Assembly (NCBI RefSeq): GCF_034675905.1
Contig: NZ_JAUCCV010000008.1
Location: 11,670 to 75,669 of the forward strand
Direction: 5' to 3'
Source of the DNA: Castellaniella sp034675905
GTDB taxonomy: Bacteria > Pseudomonadota > Gammaproteobacteria > Burkholderiales > Burkholderiaceae_B
DNA: 64,000 nucleotides
Position 1 is the first letter of the stretch, and each line of letters opens with the position of its first letter. Positions 45,485 to 54,531 of this stretch are shown one piece after another. The notes under the pieces were generated by a model that was not told the DNA's origin, did not search any database, and saw only the letters and a program-made list of their open reading frames with translations. A program made the position numbers and the translations under genes.

Positions 45485-46245
45485 TCTCGTTCCTTAAAGG
45501 CGGCCAAGAGATCCGAATACTTCGGATATGTAATTAATACCGCCTTCCACTTTCCATGAAAAACAAACATGCTGCCCGCAGCCACCGCAGAAGCCCCAGC
45601 CATTACCGCATGCCTCATGTCCTCGACAGATCCAGCCCCTCCAGACGCCACAACGGGCAGAGAGACGGACGCTGAGATCCTTGAAATCAATTCGAGATCA
45701 TACCCTCTGAGCGTGCCATCACGATCCGCAGAACATATGATCAATTCACCCGCTCCGGCCTCCTCCAACTGTCTCGCATGGATAACAGGGTCCATCTTCG
45801 TATTGCAGGTACCAGATCTGGTGTAGACCTCATACTTTCCCAGCAACGATCTGCGCACATCGATAGATGCCACAACGCTCTGTGAGCCGGCAATGCGGCT
45901 AGCATCTCTTATGAAATTCAAATCAAGTGCGCCCGTATTTATGATGGCCTTTTCCACTCCGACTTTGAATAGACGCTCTATATCAATCACCTTCGTCAGA
46001 CCGCCGCCATAGCCAAAGGGCATGAAGGCCTCAGACGCAATATCTGCCAAAAATCCATAATCTGGTTTACTACCATTCTGGTTGGCCATAATGTCAAAGA
46101 ACACAAGCTCATCAACCTCTTTGGTGTTCAATATCTTGACAACGTTTATCGGATCCCCAACATATCTATGATCGCGAAACTTCTCCCCCTTGACCAGCCC
46201 CTGATCTTTCAACAGGAGCACAGGTATGACTCTGATACTCAGCAC
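45481..46245 (-). CDS. HisF-like acetamidino modification protein (HisF2/WbuZ-type)
   Basis: This 254-residue TIM barrel of the HisF family has RVIPVLLLKDQGLVKGEKF at the N-terminus, INTGALDLNFIR, SIDVRRSLLG and VVASGGAGSVEDM. In histidine-pathway HisF the first catalytic aspartate (Asp11) is followed by VKDG; here this position is Leu, while the second (Asp130 equivalent) is kept. It therefore probably serves as an ammonia conduit to the WbpG-like partner instead of cyclising histidine intermediates. The GTG start overlaps hisH by 7 bases. Confidence 0.88.
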   Translation of the reverse strand: MLSIRVIPVLLLKDQGLVKGEKFRDHRYVGDPINVVKILNTKEVDELVFFDIMANQNGSKPDYGFLADIASEAFMPFGYGGGLTKVIDIERLFKVGVEKAIINTGALDLNFIRDASRIAGSQSVVASIDVRRSLLGKYEVYTRSGTCNTKMDPVIHARQLEEAGAGELIICSADRDGTLRGYDLELISRISASVSLPVVASGGAGSVEDMRHAVMAGASAVAAGSMFVFHGKWKAVLITYPKYSDLLAAFKERE

Positions 46246-46862
46246 GCTATGCTCATGAAGCTATTAAATACACTCAAGCCGAATTTATGGCTTTTCTCAG
46301 GATGAAACTGGGTAGCAAGAATGTTGCCACGCTGAATCGCGCAAGTGAAATCGTACCCATAATGACATGTCGCAGCCACATCCGCGTCATCACGGCACAC
46401 CACATGATAGGAGTGCGCAAAATAGAATCTCTGCTCTTCATCGGATTCGCAAGATAACCAGGCGCCTTGACGCGGACTGACCCGATTCCAGCCCATATGT
46501 GGTATTTTCAATTTCCCATCTTCAAAATCTTTTCCTGAAAATCGTCTCACATCTCCCTGGACAAAACTCAATCCTGGAAGCCGCCCTTCTTCACTTGACT
46601 CAAACAAGAGTTGCATGCCCAGACACACACCAAGAAAAGGAATTTTTTTAGCCAGGACAAAATCATTCAGATCTTCTATCAAGCCAAGCTCGCTTAACTT
46701 CCCCATCGCGTTGTCGAATGCCCCCACTCCAGGCAATACAATTCCGGTCAGACCATCCCGCCCGCGAAGCGAAGACACTATCATTGCATCCCCTCCGATC
46801 TTGCGAAACATATTTTTTATGGAAGCAACATTCCCCATTCCATATTCAAGAATTGCTATCAT
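46239..46862 (-). CDS. hisH: HisH-like glutaminase subunit
   Basis: This 207-residue class I glutamine amidotransferase has the catalytic triad visible as GVCLGMQLLFESSEEG (Cys) and ATQFHPEKSHKFG (His and Glu). It would hydrolyse glutamine and pass ammonia through the HisF-like barrel to the WbpG-like protein. Within a polysaccharide locus it is a HisH2-type gene, not the histidine biosynthetic one. It overlaps the HisF-like gene, so they are translated together. Confidence 0.9.
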   Translation of the reverse strand: MIAILEYGMGNVASIKNMFRKIGGDAMIVSSLRGRDGLTGIVLPGVGAFDNAMGKLSELGLIEDLNDFVLAKKIPFLGVCLGMQLLFESSEEGRLPGLSFVQGDVRRFSGKDFEDGKLKIPHMGWNRVSPRQGAWLSCESDEEQRFYFAHSYHVVCRDDADVAATCHYGYDFTCAIQRGNILATQFHPEKSHKFGLSVFNSFMSIAC

Positions 46863-46935
46863 AGCCGCAGAGATTAATATCTATCCACAAGAGGAAGAAA
46901 TCAAAAAACGAAGCGCCCAATGTGTCGGACAATCC

Positions 46936-48105
46936 CTATACCGGATACACGCCCATTGACGCATAGCCCTCCAATAGGTGCACCTCTTGCACTTCCCACG
47001 AATGACAAAGCGCAGCTTTATAGGCACGCTCCCCACCTTCGCGGAACTTGACGTTAGAAACCATCTGATCGACAGACAGGTTAATTCCGGCAGGCGTCAT
47101 ATCCGACAAAACCACGCCAATATTCCATTTTCTCACGAAGTCCGCCATGTCCTTCGTTTGTGAGACCATTACAGGCAGGCCCGCCATCGCATACTCAAAC
47201 AACTTATTGGGCATGCAATATAGATAGCTCAAACAACTGGGCTCTATCAAAGACACACCGACATCTGCTGAAGACGTCCAGCCCAGCAATTCTCGGGGAG
47301 GCACAGCCTGACGATAAAATATTCTTTCACACTGCTGCGATGCATCGACAACATCCGCCAATAGCTCGCCATAGCCCATGAAAACTATGACAGCATTATT
47401 GTCCATCCTGACCTTGAACGCATCCATCAGAGCTTTCACACCTCGACCACGAGTCAGCCCTCCCTGATACAAAAAAATCAACTGGTTATCGGAAATGTTC
47501 AATTCCCTCCTGAGCTTATTCGAGCTTTCAGGAACGATGCGGCGAGGTGAATTCATGACTACAAAAGGCCGTTTTATCGAGTATTCCTTCTGATACCAGT
47601 CCGCAATACTCTCACTCACAACGATCACCAAGGAACATGATCCGATGAAGCATCGCTCTATCCCCTTCGCCACCCTCTGTTTCACCCCACGAAGCCACAC
47701 CACCTCCGTCTCCAGTTCATGCGCATCATAAACAAGCTTACTACCACAGAGCATTTTCACCGACCAGCCGACAGGTAGCAGAGCCAGTGTATGAACATTG
47801 ATGACACCCGGGCGGAACAGATACGCCTGAAGCATGGCCCGGATGAAAAACTCCACGAACTTGACAGCTTGAAATAATATATTTCTAGGTAAATGCCTAG
47901 TCCTTAACCGGATTCTGACCACATCCACCCCAGCCGCGACCGTCTCACGTTCAGGTAGATCATCTGCCCCTAGGGCTACGACACGGACCTTGTTGAACAA
48001 ACCAAGAGAAACCAGAGAGGTTGTTTCCTTGATAACCCTACTCTCATTCCTGAACTCAGTCAGCGTGATATGAATATTATTCATCTTAAGAATATTTGAT
48101 GCCAT
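46936..48105 (-). CDS. glycosyltransferase (GT4-like)
   Basis: This GT-B family protein of about 389 residues has TEFRNESRVIKETTSLVSLG at the N-terminus and a donor domain with LIFLYQGGLTRGRGVKALMDA, EYAMAGLPVMVSQTKDMADF and VVLSDMTPAGINLS. The region is AT-rich. The ATG at 48105 (MASNILKM) is chosen; 48126 and 48084 are possible. The linkage is unknown. Confidence 0.85.
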   Translation of the reverse strand: MASNILKMNNIHITLTEFRNESRVIKETTSLVSLGLFNKVRVVALGADDLPERETVAAGVDVVRIRLRTRHLPRNILFQAVKFVEFFIRAMLQAYLFRPGVINVHTLALLPVGWSVKMLCGSKLVYDAHELETEVVWLRGVKQRVAKGIERCFIGSCSLVIVVSESIADWYQKEYSIKRPFVVMNSPRRIVPESSNKLRRELNISDNQLIFLYQGGLTRGRGVKALMDAFKVRMDNNAVIVFMGYGELLADVVDASQQCERIFYRQAVPPRELLGWTSSADVGVSLIEPSCLSYLYCMPNKLFEYAMAGLPVMVSQTKDMADFVRKWNIGVVLSDMTPAGINLSVDQMVSNVKFREGGERAYKAALCHSWEVQEVHLLEGYASMGVYPV

Positions 48106-48214
48106 TATTCCAAGGGAAATAATCAATCAGAACGCATGCCAACTGCCCACCACTCAGGGTATCAAGCGCATCATCCTCACCGATATGAAATTCGATCCGA
48201 AGCTTACGATTCTC

Positions 48215-50101
48215 TCAGACAGTGAGGCATGCCCGCCAGCGATAAAAATTGATCCAGCGCCAAACCTGCCATGTGAAGGGCCGCCTGCCTGCAACGACCT
48301 CGTCAAATTGCGTCAGCAAAACATCACGGTGAATGAAAGGAATCGAGACATCCTCGCTCAACCATTCTCTGACCTTCCCCGCAATCGAGAGAATCCATTC
48401 CTTCTCTGGTGGCTCGAACCCGATCTTATCTTTGCGGAACAGGACTTCATCTGGCACGATGCCTCGCATCGCCTCGCGGAAGATATGCTTAGTTTCCCCA
48501 CGCGCTGAAACCAGATAATTTTCCGGCATGGACAACATAAGCTCAACCAATTCAACCGAGAGAAAAGGCACACGGCTTTCCACTGAGAAACGCATTGAAT
48601 TACGGTCGCCATGGCGCAATAGTGCAGGCAATCCATGCTTGGTCAACATATTCGCCATCTGAGCCACCATGCGCCTCCCGCTGGCACTACTTCCGGATCG
48701 AAACCGCCCGACCCGATGGGCGATATTCATCTCATCAACGGTGTCCTGAATGACCCAGCTCGGCACCCGATTCATCCCTGCAGCCCAGCGCATCAATTCA
48801 TGCACAGATCCCGTACTAAGCTCCGCCAAGAGCGCCCGTAACCCTGAGGCTTTGCTGCGTCCTGGCCACTTCGCCCAGGAACCGATAAAGGACAATGCAG
48901 CTCCGAGGCGGCGCTCATCCAGCAGGCTATGCGCCCTCTCGCCCGGAAATCCGGTATATCCTCCCAGGATTTCGTCCGCCCCTTGCCCATCCAACGTGAC
49001 TCTCACGCCGCTACTGCTCGCTAACTGGTTGACACGATACTGAGCGTAAATGCTCATGCTACCAAACGGCTCCCCTTGCGCATGTATCAGGTCGTCGATG
49101 TCTCGCACCAACTCGCCAGGAGCAATGACCAATTTATGCGCTTTGGCTTGAATTTTCTGGTTAACGATGTCAACCCAGCGCTCCTCGTCAACCGGACTGC
49201 CTCTGGCGACGAAGCTGAATGTGTTTATCGGCATCTGGGGATCGACATACCGCATGGCACATGCAACGGCAGACGAGTCAATCCCTCCGGATAAGGCAAC
49301 ACCAAGCGCAACATCGCTGCGCAGATGAAGACGAACACTGTTCAGAAAGCATTCTCTTATCCGCTCGGCTGCCTCACCCGGTGAAAGATCGATCCGTTCA
49401 GTGATCTGTGGCGCCCACCACTTTGACAACACTGGCGCCGCTCCCTCAGTCAAATCGAGAGTCATGAAGTGGCCAGACGGCAATTGCTTCACATCGGCAA
49501 AAAAAGTTTCCTCGCTATTATCATATTCACCATGGACAAGATAATCATAAGATCGCTGCCAGTTCACCTCCGCCTTGTGCAACTTGAGTGCCGTCAAAGC
49601 TCGAATCTCTGATGAGAATATGAAATTACCATCCTCCTCTGTATAGAAGAGTGGTTTGATGCCAAACGCATCGCGCACACAAGTCAGCGCAACTTCCTGC
49701 CTATCCAGGACTGCGAACGAAAACATTCCAATCAGGCGGCACAGGCAGTCGCGCCCCCAGGCAGTCCATGCAGTCAACAAGACTTCGGTATCGGATTCCG
49801 TACGGAAGACATAGCCTAGAGAGGTGAGCTCCGAACGAAGTTCCCGATAGTTATAAATCTCACCGTTATAAATAATGACGTAACGACCATCTGCGCTATG
49901 GAACGGCTGGTGCCCAGCATCTGAAAGGTCAATGATTGAGAGTCTAGTATGCCCCAGGATCAGGCACCCATCGAGGTAGGGGAAACTCTCTGCTCCAGAA
50001 TCATCTGGACCACGATGCTGCAACGCACGTAACGCCGAGCGAATGCGCACATCCTGATTTGGAAGCCCCTTGCGTAAGAACGCGCCTAGAACACCACACA
50101 T
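48215..50101 (-). CDS. asnB: asparagine synthase (glutamine-hydrolysing)-type amidotransferase
   Basis: This 628-residue AsnB-family enzyme has the N-terminal glutaminase (MCGVLGAFL with Cys2, LQHRGPDDSG, YNGEIYNYRELR) and the synthetase domain with the ATP-pyrophosphatase loop ALSGGIDSSAVACAM and DGQGADEILGGY. In O-antigen loci such genes convert sugar uronic acids to uronamides. Here it is the third amidotransferase system in the cluster, so a role in glycan modification is more likely than in asparagine supply. It starts two bases after the upstream glycosyltransferase. Confidence 0.88.
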   Translation of the reverse strand: MCGVLGAFLRKGLPNQDVRIRSALRALQHRGPDDSGAESFPYLDGCLILGHTRLSIIDLSDAGHQPFHSADGRYVIIYNGEIYNYRELRSELTSLGYVFRTESDTEVLLTAWTAWGRDCLCRLIGMFSFAVLDRQEVALTCVRDAFGIKPLFYTEEDGNFIFSSEIRALTALKLHKAEVNWQRSYDYLVHGEYDNSEETFFADVKQLPSGHFMTLDLTEGAAPVLSKWWAPQITERIDLSPGEAAERIRECFLNSVRLHLRSDVALGVALSGGIDSSAVACAMRYVDPQMPINTFSFVARGSPVDEERWVDIVNQKIQAKAHKLVIAPGELVRDIDDLIHAQGEPFGSMSIYAQYRVNQLASSSGVRVTLDGQGADEILGGYTGFPGERAHSLLDERRLGAALSFIGSWAKWPGRSKASGLRALLAELSTGSVHELMRWAAGMNRVPSWVIQDTVDEMNIAHRVGRFRSGSSASGRRMVAQMANMLTKHGLPALLRHGDRNSMRFSVESRVPFLSVELVELMLSMPENYLVSARGETKHIFREAMRGIVPDEVLFRKDKIGFEPPEKEWILSIAGKVREWLSEDVSIPFIHRDVLLTQFDEVVAGRRPFTWQVWRWINFYRWRACLTV

Positions 50102-50102
50102 A

Positions 50103-51416
50103 TCAGTCAGGAGACCTCAAAAAATTCAAAAATGCAGCCTCCAGGTCAGGGCGATGCCCCAATCCGAGGGCGCGAACACCATACCTATCGATCATCCGCG
50201 ACACTACTTCCCTGCTGCCGGCCTTGCTTAAGCCGTAGCCATGTAGGAATATCGCCCCCTTTGGGTCATACCACCATGCGTCTGGAAGCGTGCCCTCCGT
50301 GAACAACTTCAGGTATCGCTGAGCAACAGCTCGCTCCCCCCAATGATCAAAGACAAAATTCTTTGCCCTTTCGCCAGCGGACTGTATTTCTGTAGGATCA
50401 TCAAGCAACTCTCTCAGAGTTACATAAAGCTCATCCGGATCACAAACCAACATCGGCGGGAAACACTCTGGAGGGGTTATAACCTTCAATCTTTCCAAAT
50501 CATATCCGGCGATCAAAGTAGACTTTCCCAAGCAAGCTGCCTCTGCCGCCAAACCGCTCATTGGAAGATCAGCATACACCTGATCCACCACCAAATCACA
50601 GGATTTCAATTCTTCAATAACCGCATCATTGCTTTTCCCAACTATCTCTACGAAATCTATTTCATATCCCTCCTGCAACAGATCGGCTATCATTTTTTTA
50701 ATAATAGCCGTACCTTTCCCAGGAGCGTGGGATGGGGCATGCAAGATGCGCACCCTACGAGAAAAGACGCCATGACAGCAGCGATCATCAGCGGTAGACT
50801 TCTGCCGCTCTGTATACCGGAATCCTTGACTGACTCGCCCAATATAAAAAAGATTTATGAATTTCCGATCGGAATAATACGAAGATGATAAGGGAGAGCC
50901 AATTATCAAATCGGCATATTTCTCAAATCTTTTTATTCTCTTTTTCATCACAACAGAGCGACCAAGTAAAACATCAGACTCAGGCATCCTAGACGCGTGA
51001 TCAAGCAAGGCACCATCAATATAGGGTGGCGTCATGTCTGATCCATGTGATAAGTTAGCAATTATCCTTTTCTTGAAAAATTTTAGAATCGGCAAATCAA
51101 TGTTCCAACGCAAAAAGGAACACCCGAAGCCAAACAAAAACACGTCATACAGAAATATACAACGCAGCATGAAGATCGCCGACATTAACTCAATGGAAAT
51201 TGAAATCGGGAGCCTCACAACCTTGGGTTTGTTCCGCCTATGAACATTTAGCCATCTTACTAGCGCCGGCAGCCTGGAACTCCCAAGATCGCCGCCATAC
51301 CTCAAGTTTTCGTCGTTGAAAATATAGTAATCACAATCCACCCCGATAGCGCGCAAGGCAATGGCTAGATTTCTATACTGCCCGGCCACCTCATTCGGAC
51401 CGATGAAGACACGCAT
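50103..51416 (-). CDS. glycosyltransferase-like protein (GT-B)
   Basis: This is a 437-residue protein whose N-terminus reads RVFIGPNEVAGQYRNLAIAL and whose C-terminal half has RVRILHAPSHAPGKGTAIIK, VVDQVYADLPMSGLAAEAA and VFDHWGERAVAQRYLKLF, a GT-B donor-domain pattern. No specific sub-family is assigned. Codon use is AT-rich, as in its neighbours. The ATG at 51416 opens the frame. Confidence 0.72.
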   Translation of the reverse strand: MRVFIGPNEVAGQYRNLAIALRAIGVDCDYYIFNDENLRYGGDLGSSRLPALVRWLNVHRRNKPKVVRLPISISIELMSAIFMLRCIFLYDVFLFGFGCSFLRWNIDLPILKFFKKRIIANLSHGSDMTPPYIDGALLDHASRMPESDVLLGRSVVMKKRIKRFEKYADLIIGSPLSSSYYSDRKFINLFYIGRVSQGFRYTERQKSTADDRCCHGVFSRRVRILHAPSHAPGKGTAIIKKMIADLLQEGYEIDFVEIVGKSNDAVIEELKSCDLVVDQVYADLPMSGLAAEAACLGKSTLIAGYDLERLKVITPPECFPPMLVCDPDELYVTLRELLDDPTEIQSAGERAKNFVFDHWGERAVAQRYLKLFTEGTLPDAWWYDPKGAIFLHGYGLSKAGSREVVSRMIDRYGVRALGLGHRPDLEAAFLNFLRSPD

Positions 51417-51573
51417 TTACACGAACTCCACGAAATTTACCATATTCTAAACTTAGAAAAATTGCTCTTTAACTCGCGCCTGGCGGCGCTTGAATTTCAG
51501 AGGAATCTCCCCTATAGCCCATCTTTTCATCAAACACAAAATGCTATAGGAAATGCAGTGCATTACACCGAAA

Positions 51574-52794
51574 TCAAGATGTATATAGGCCCAACCACGC
51601 CGACCTCACACTTTGCCAAGAATTTATTGACCTCAACGCCTCCTTGTCAGAAACGCTCATTCCCCCCCGCTCACGAGGATTAGCGATTATAGACTCCAAC
51701 ACCCCAGTGAGGCCATCAAAGTCGTCAAACGACAGGCACTTATTTCCTAAAGCGTTCAGCATCGGATATTCCAGCCAAGAGCCATTAATGACGATGGCCC
51801 CTGAATACAAATATTCAAGCATACTTGCAGATAAGGAATCCGTTATCTGGGCGTGAACAAAAATATCGATTTTACACCTTAGCAAGGCGCTACTATAGTC
51901 GTCTAAGAACTCGTTTATTATAGTCCAGGAACATCCCGAAGCCTCAAGCTCTCGATTAATTAAGCTGTAGTAAGAGCTATCCTCTGACTTACCATAGGAG
52001 AATTGCAGAATTAAGTGCAACCCTTTCTTATATTCTTTAGGCAAGCGCGCTATCGCCCTTATCACACCAACATGCTGCTGGGCCTCCGAGGCGTTATACC
52101 CGACAGCAACATGCAGCTTACACTCAGGAAACGACAATAAGTCTTTCGTCTCTAGCCTGAATTTTTCGTTATAAACCCTATCGATATAATCATAGCCAGA
52201 TATACCAAACCCTATTGTTTTTAACTTATTCTTTTCCATATCCCCATAAAAACCAAAGTAGCAGGCGGTCAGCTTAGCTGACAAGCAAACAATATGATCT
52301 GCTCTTTCTCTTATTTTTTTATTACCCCCAGGCCTACCATTTCTCAATAGATCGCTACCCCAATAAGTTAATATTACCCTAGCGTTATATTTTTTGACTG
52401 AATTATAATAAATCAAATCGGAGTCATCAGAAACGTAATGAAAATGAACAATATCGAATTGATCCTGAGACGTTAGGAACTCTTTCACCCTCCTAGAAAG
52501 GAGATAATAATATATACGTTTGGACAAAAACCCGGGAAGAATAGATTTAGCTATTTCTCTGACGCCCTTCCGCCCACCCGTTTTCACGCCCCCCTCATCA
52601 ACGCCTTCAGCTGCACGTCTTTGAGAGAACGGAGACGTATATACGCATACATTTTTTTCTCTATAGAATTCACTAAACATGCAGTTATCAGGAGAAAGGA
52701 TCGAAAATTCTATCCTGGGATCATCACCAATATTATCTACATATTTTTTTAACCAAATGGAGTCAGCCGACCCAACAAGCAGAACCCGCATCAC
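51574..52794 (-). CDS. glycosyltransferase-like protein (GT4-like)
   Basis: This 406-residue protein starts MMRVLLVGSADSIWLKKYVD and has GT-B features: FDIVHFHYVSDDSDLIYYNS, VILTYWGSDLLRNGRPGG, YNASEAQQHVGVIRAIARLP and SASMLEYLYSGAIVINGS. It is strongly AT-rich. It is the most upstream gene of the transferred-looking block, and an AT-rich gap and an IS3 remnant lie upstream. Donor and acceptor are unknown. Confidence 0.78.
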   Translation of the reverse strand: MMRVLLVGSADSIWLKKYVDNIGDDPRIEFSILSPDNCMFSEFYREKNVCVYTSPFSQRRAAEGVDEGGVKTGGRKGVREIAKSILPGFLSKRIYYYLLSRRVKEFLTSQDQFDIVHFHYVSDDSDLIYYNSVKKYNARVILTYWGSDLLRNGRPGGNKKIRERADHIVCLSAKLTACYFGFYGDMEKNKLKTIGFGISGYDYIDRVYNEKFRLETKDLLSFPECKLHVAVGYNASEAQQHVGVIRAIARLPKEYKKGLHLILQFSYGKSEDSSYYSLINRELEASGCSWTIINEFLDDYSSALLRCKIDIFVHAQITDSLSASMLEYLYSGAIVINGSWLEYPMLNALGNKCLSFDDFDGLTGVLESIIANPRERGGMSVSDKEALRSINSWQSVRSAWLGLYTS

Positions 52795-53113
52795 GACACC
52801 CCCGATTCAATAAATATATTGATTAATATACTATTCTTCGACACCCATGCACCACGCCAAGTGAGTTCGAAACCGTGTCGCAGATGCGCTGATAAAACTT
52901 AGCATAATGCTCCAATTTTTAATTAAATTTTAAGTTCGATATGCTCGCGCATGCGGAATCTCTGAGCGGAATCCAGGGTGATATACACAAGTCTAAATGA
53001 TTCGACTACCACTCATCTCTGGCACCCTCCACACTTGGGACGCGCGAACAGGATTAACCCACGCCTAATGCTCAAAAATCCGACACTGCTATCTAAGCTT
53101 CTAAGAAAACAAC
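52795..53113. other. AT-rich intergenic stretch
   Basis: No coding frame with family resemblance was found here. Several weak A/T runs could hold a promoter for the minus-strand genes below, but none is convincing. The right edge runs into the end of the IS3-type remnant. Confidence 0.55.
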
Positions 53114-53144
53114 TAGACTTGCCCCTGCATCACCGGACACAGAG

Positions 53145-54025
53145 TCACCCTTGGGTTGATAAATCCTGGTGATGCGTGAACTCCCTGGGGGATCTGTATT
53201 TCAACGCACTGTGGGGATACCGTTCGTTGTAATGTTCGAAGGCGGCCGCCAGATTCTGCAGCGCCGTGGACACATCTGGCTTGGACATAAAGGCGACATA
53301 ATCATGCTTGATCGTCTTCACGAAGCTCTCGGCCATGCCATTGCTCTGGAGGCTGCGCACGGGCGTGGTCAGCGGTTTCAGGCCAATGCGTCTGGCGAGA
53401 ACTCAAGCGTCTTGGCAGCGCTAGGTAGTCCCAGCCGTTGTCGCTCTGCTACTCGATCTGTTGCGGCACTTGACCAGCATTGCCGAACCGGTGCTCCAGC
53501 GCCGCCAGCATCACATCGCAGCTGTGTCCAGCGGTGGTCGCCGCCCAGCTCATGGCCTCGCGGTCGCAGCAATCCAAGGCGAAGGTCACCCGCAAGGGGC
53601 TGCCGCCGTCGCAGCGAAACTCGAACCCTTCAGAGCACCAGCGCTGATTGCTGCGCAGGACAGCGACCTGCCCATCGTGGCGCCGTGCGGGCATTTGAGG
53701 CCGCTTGCGACGCTCCAGCAGCAGGCCATGGTCACGCATTACCCGGTAAGACCCGTTTGGCGTTGACAGGCGGCTCCCGGCGCTGCTCCCGACCTCGCCG
53801 CACGAGCACCCAGATCCGGCGATAGTCGTAGCTGGGCAACTACCCGACATGCCGATGGATCTCTTCGACCAACTCCGCATCCTGCGTCAGGCGGGCCGTG
53901 CGGCCATCGCGCCAATCCGCTGATCGTGCCAGCCTGACTGCCATGTTCGAGCGCGCCACGCCGAGGACTTCACAGCCTCGTTTCACAGATCTTCCCCTGG
54001 CAATGAGGGCGAGCGCGCAATCCAT
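53145..54025 (-). pseudogene. IS3-family OrfB transposase, frameshifted
   Basis: Pieces of an integrase-type transposase occur in several frames: an N-terminal part (GRSVKRGCEVLGVARSNMAV), a DDE region (NQRWCSEGFEFRCDGGSPLR, FALDCCDREAMSW) and a C-terminal part (LQSNGMAESFVKTIKHDY, ALKYRSPREFTHHQDLS). At least three frame changes separate them, so no functional enzyme is made. Confidence 0.8.
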
Positions 54026-54043
54026 TTTTTTTGAGCGGCCGTA

Positions 54044-54352
54044 CTACTCCACCGCTTCACGCAGAATTTCGTTCTCCATGGTCTTCTTGCCCAGCATCCG
54101 CTGCAATTCTCGGATCTGCTTGAGTGCGTCGGCCAGCTCCGACAAGCCGCCGTCCTGGTACAGTTTGCGCCAGTGGAAAAGCTGGTTCGGGTTCAAGCCA
54201 TGGCGGCGCGCCACCATCGAAACCGTCCGACCAGGCTCGTTGCTCTCGCGCACCATCACCAGCTTCTGCTCCACCAGCCAGCGCCGCCGGCGTTCCGGTT
54301 GGGTCAGTAATTCCATCACTTCCTGCTTGCTGTTGGTCATAAACACAGTCAT
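54044..54352 (-). CDS. IS3-family OrfA (IS2 InsC-like) helix-turn-helix protein
   Basis: This 102-residue protein has the InsC-like helix-turn-helix (KLVMVRESNEPGRTVSMVAR, RHGLNPNQLFHWRKLYQDGG) and a C-terminal leucine-zipper (LKQIRELQRMLGKKTMENEI). Its frame is open, but the partner orfB is broken, so the element is probably immobile. It belongs to the IS2 subgroup. Confidence 0.78.
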   Translation of the reverse strand: MTVFMTNSKQEVMELLTQPERRRRWLVEQKLVMVRESNEPGRTVSMVARRHGLNPNQLFHWRKLYQDGGLSELADALKQIRELQRMLGKKTMENEILREAVE

Positions 54353-54531
54353 ACGCCTACTTGCTATTTTAGGCAGGCGAATGTGTATAGTGTTTCAAGG
54401 GCTGATCAAACACCCCCTTATCAAGGATGCTCGCACCAGTTCGAATGCGAATAAATCGACAACTCACAAGCGTCCGACGCCTACCCAGGAAGCGAATGCT
54501 GCACTCCGTCAAGAAACATCGCCAAAATAAT

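Larger units (their letters stand above)
53119..54380 (-). mobile_element. degenerate IS3-family (IS2-group) element
   Basis: This carries an orfA frame and a broken orfB. The left end near 53119 reads TTGCCCCTGCATCACCGGAC, close in pattern to IS2-type terminal repeats; the matching right end could not be found, so the right edge is approximate. It lies between the AT-rich glycosyltransferase block and the ABC transporter of the locus. Confidence 0.65.
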
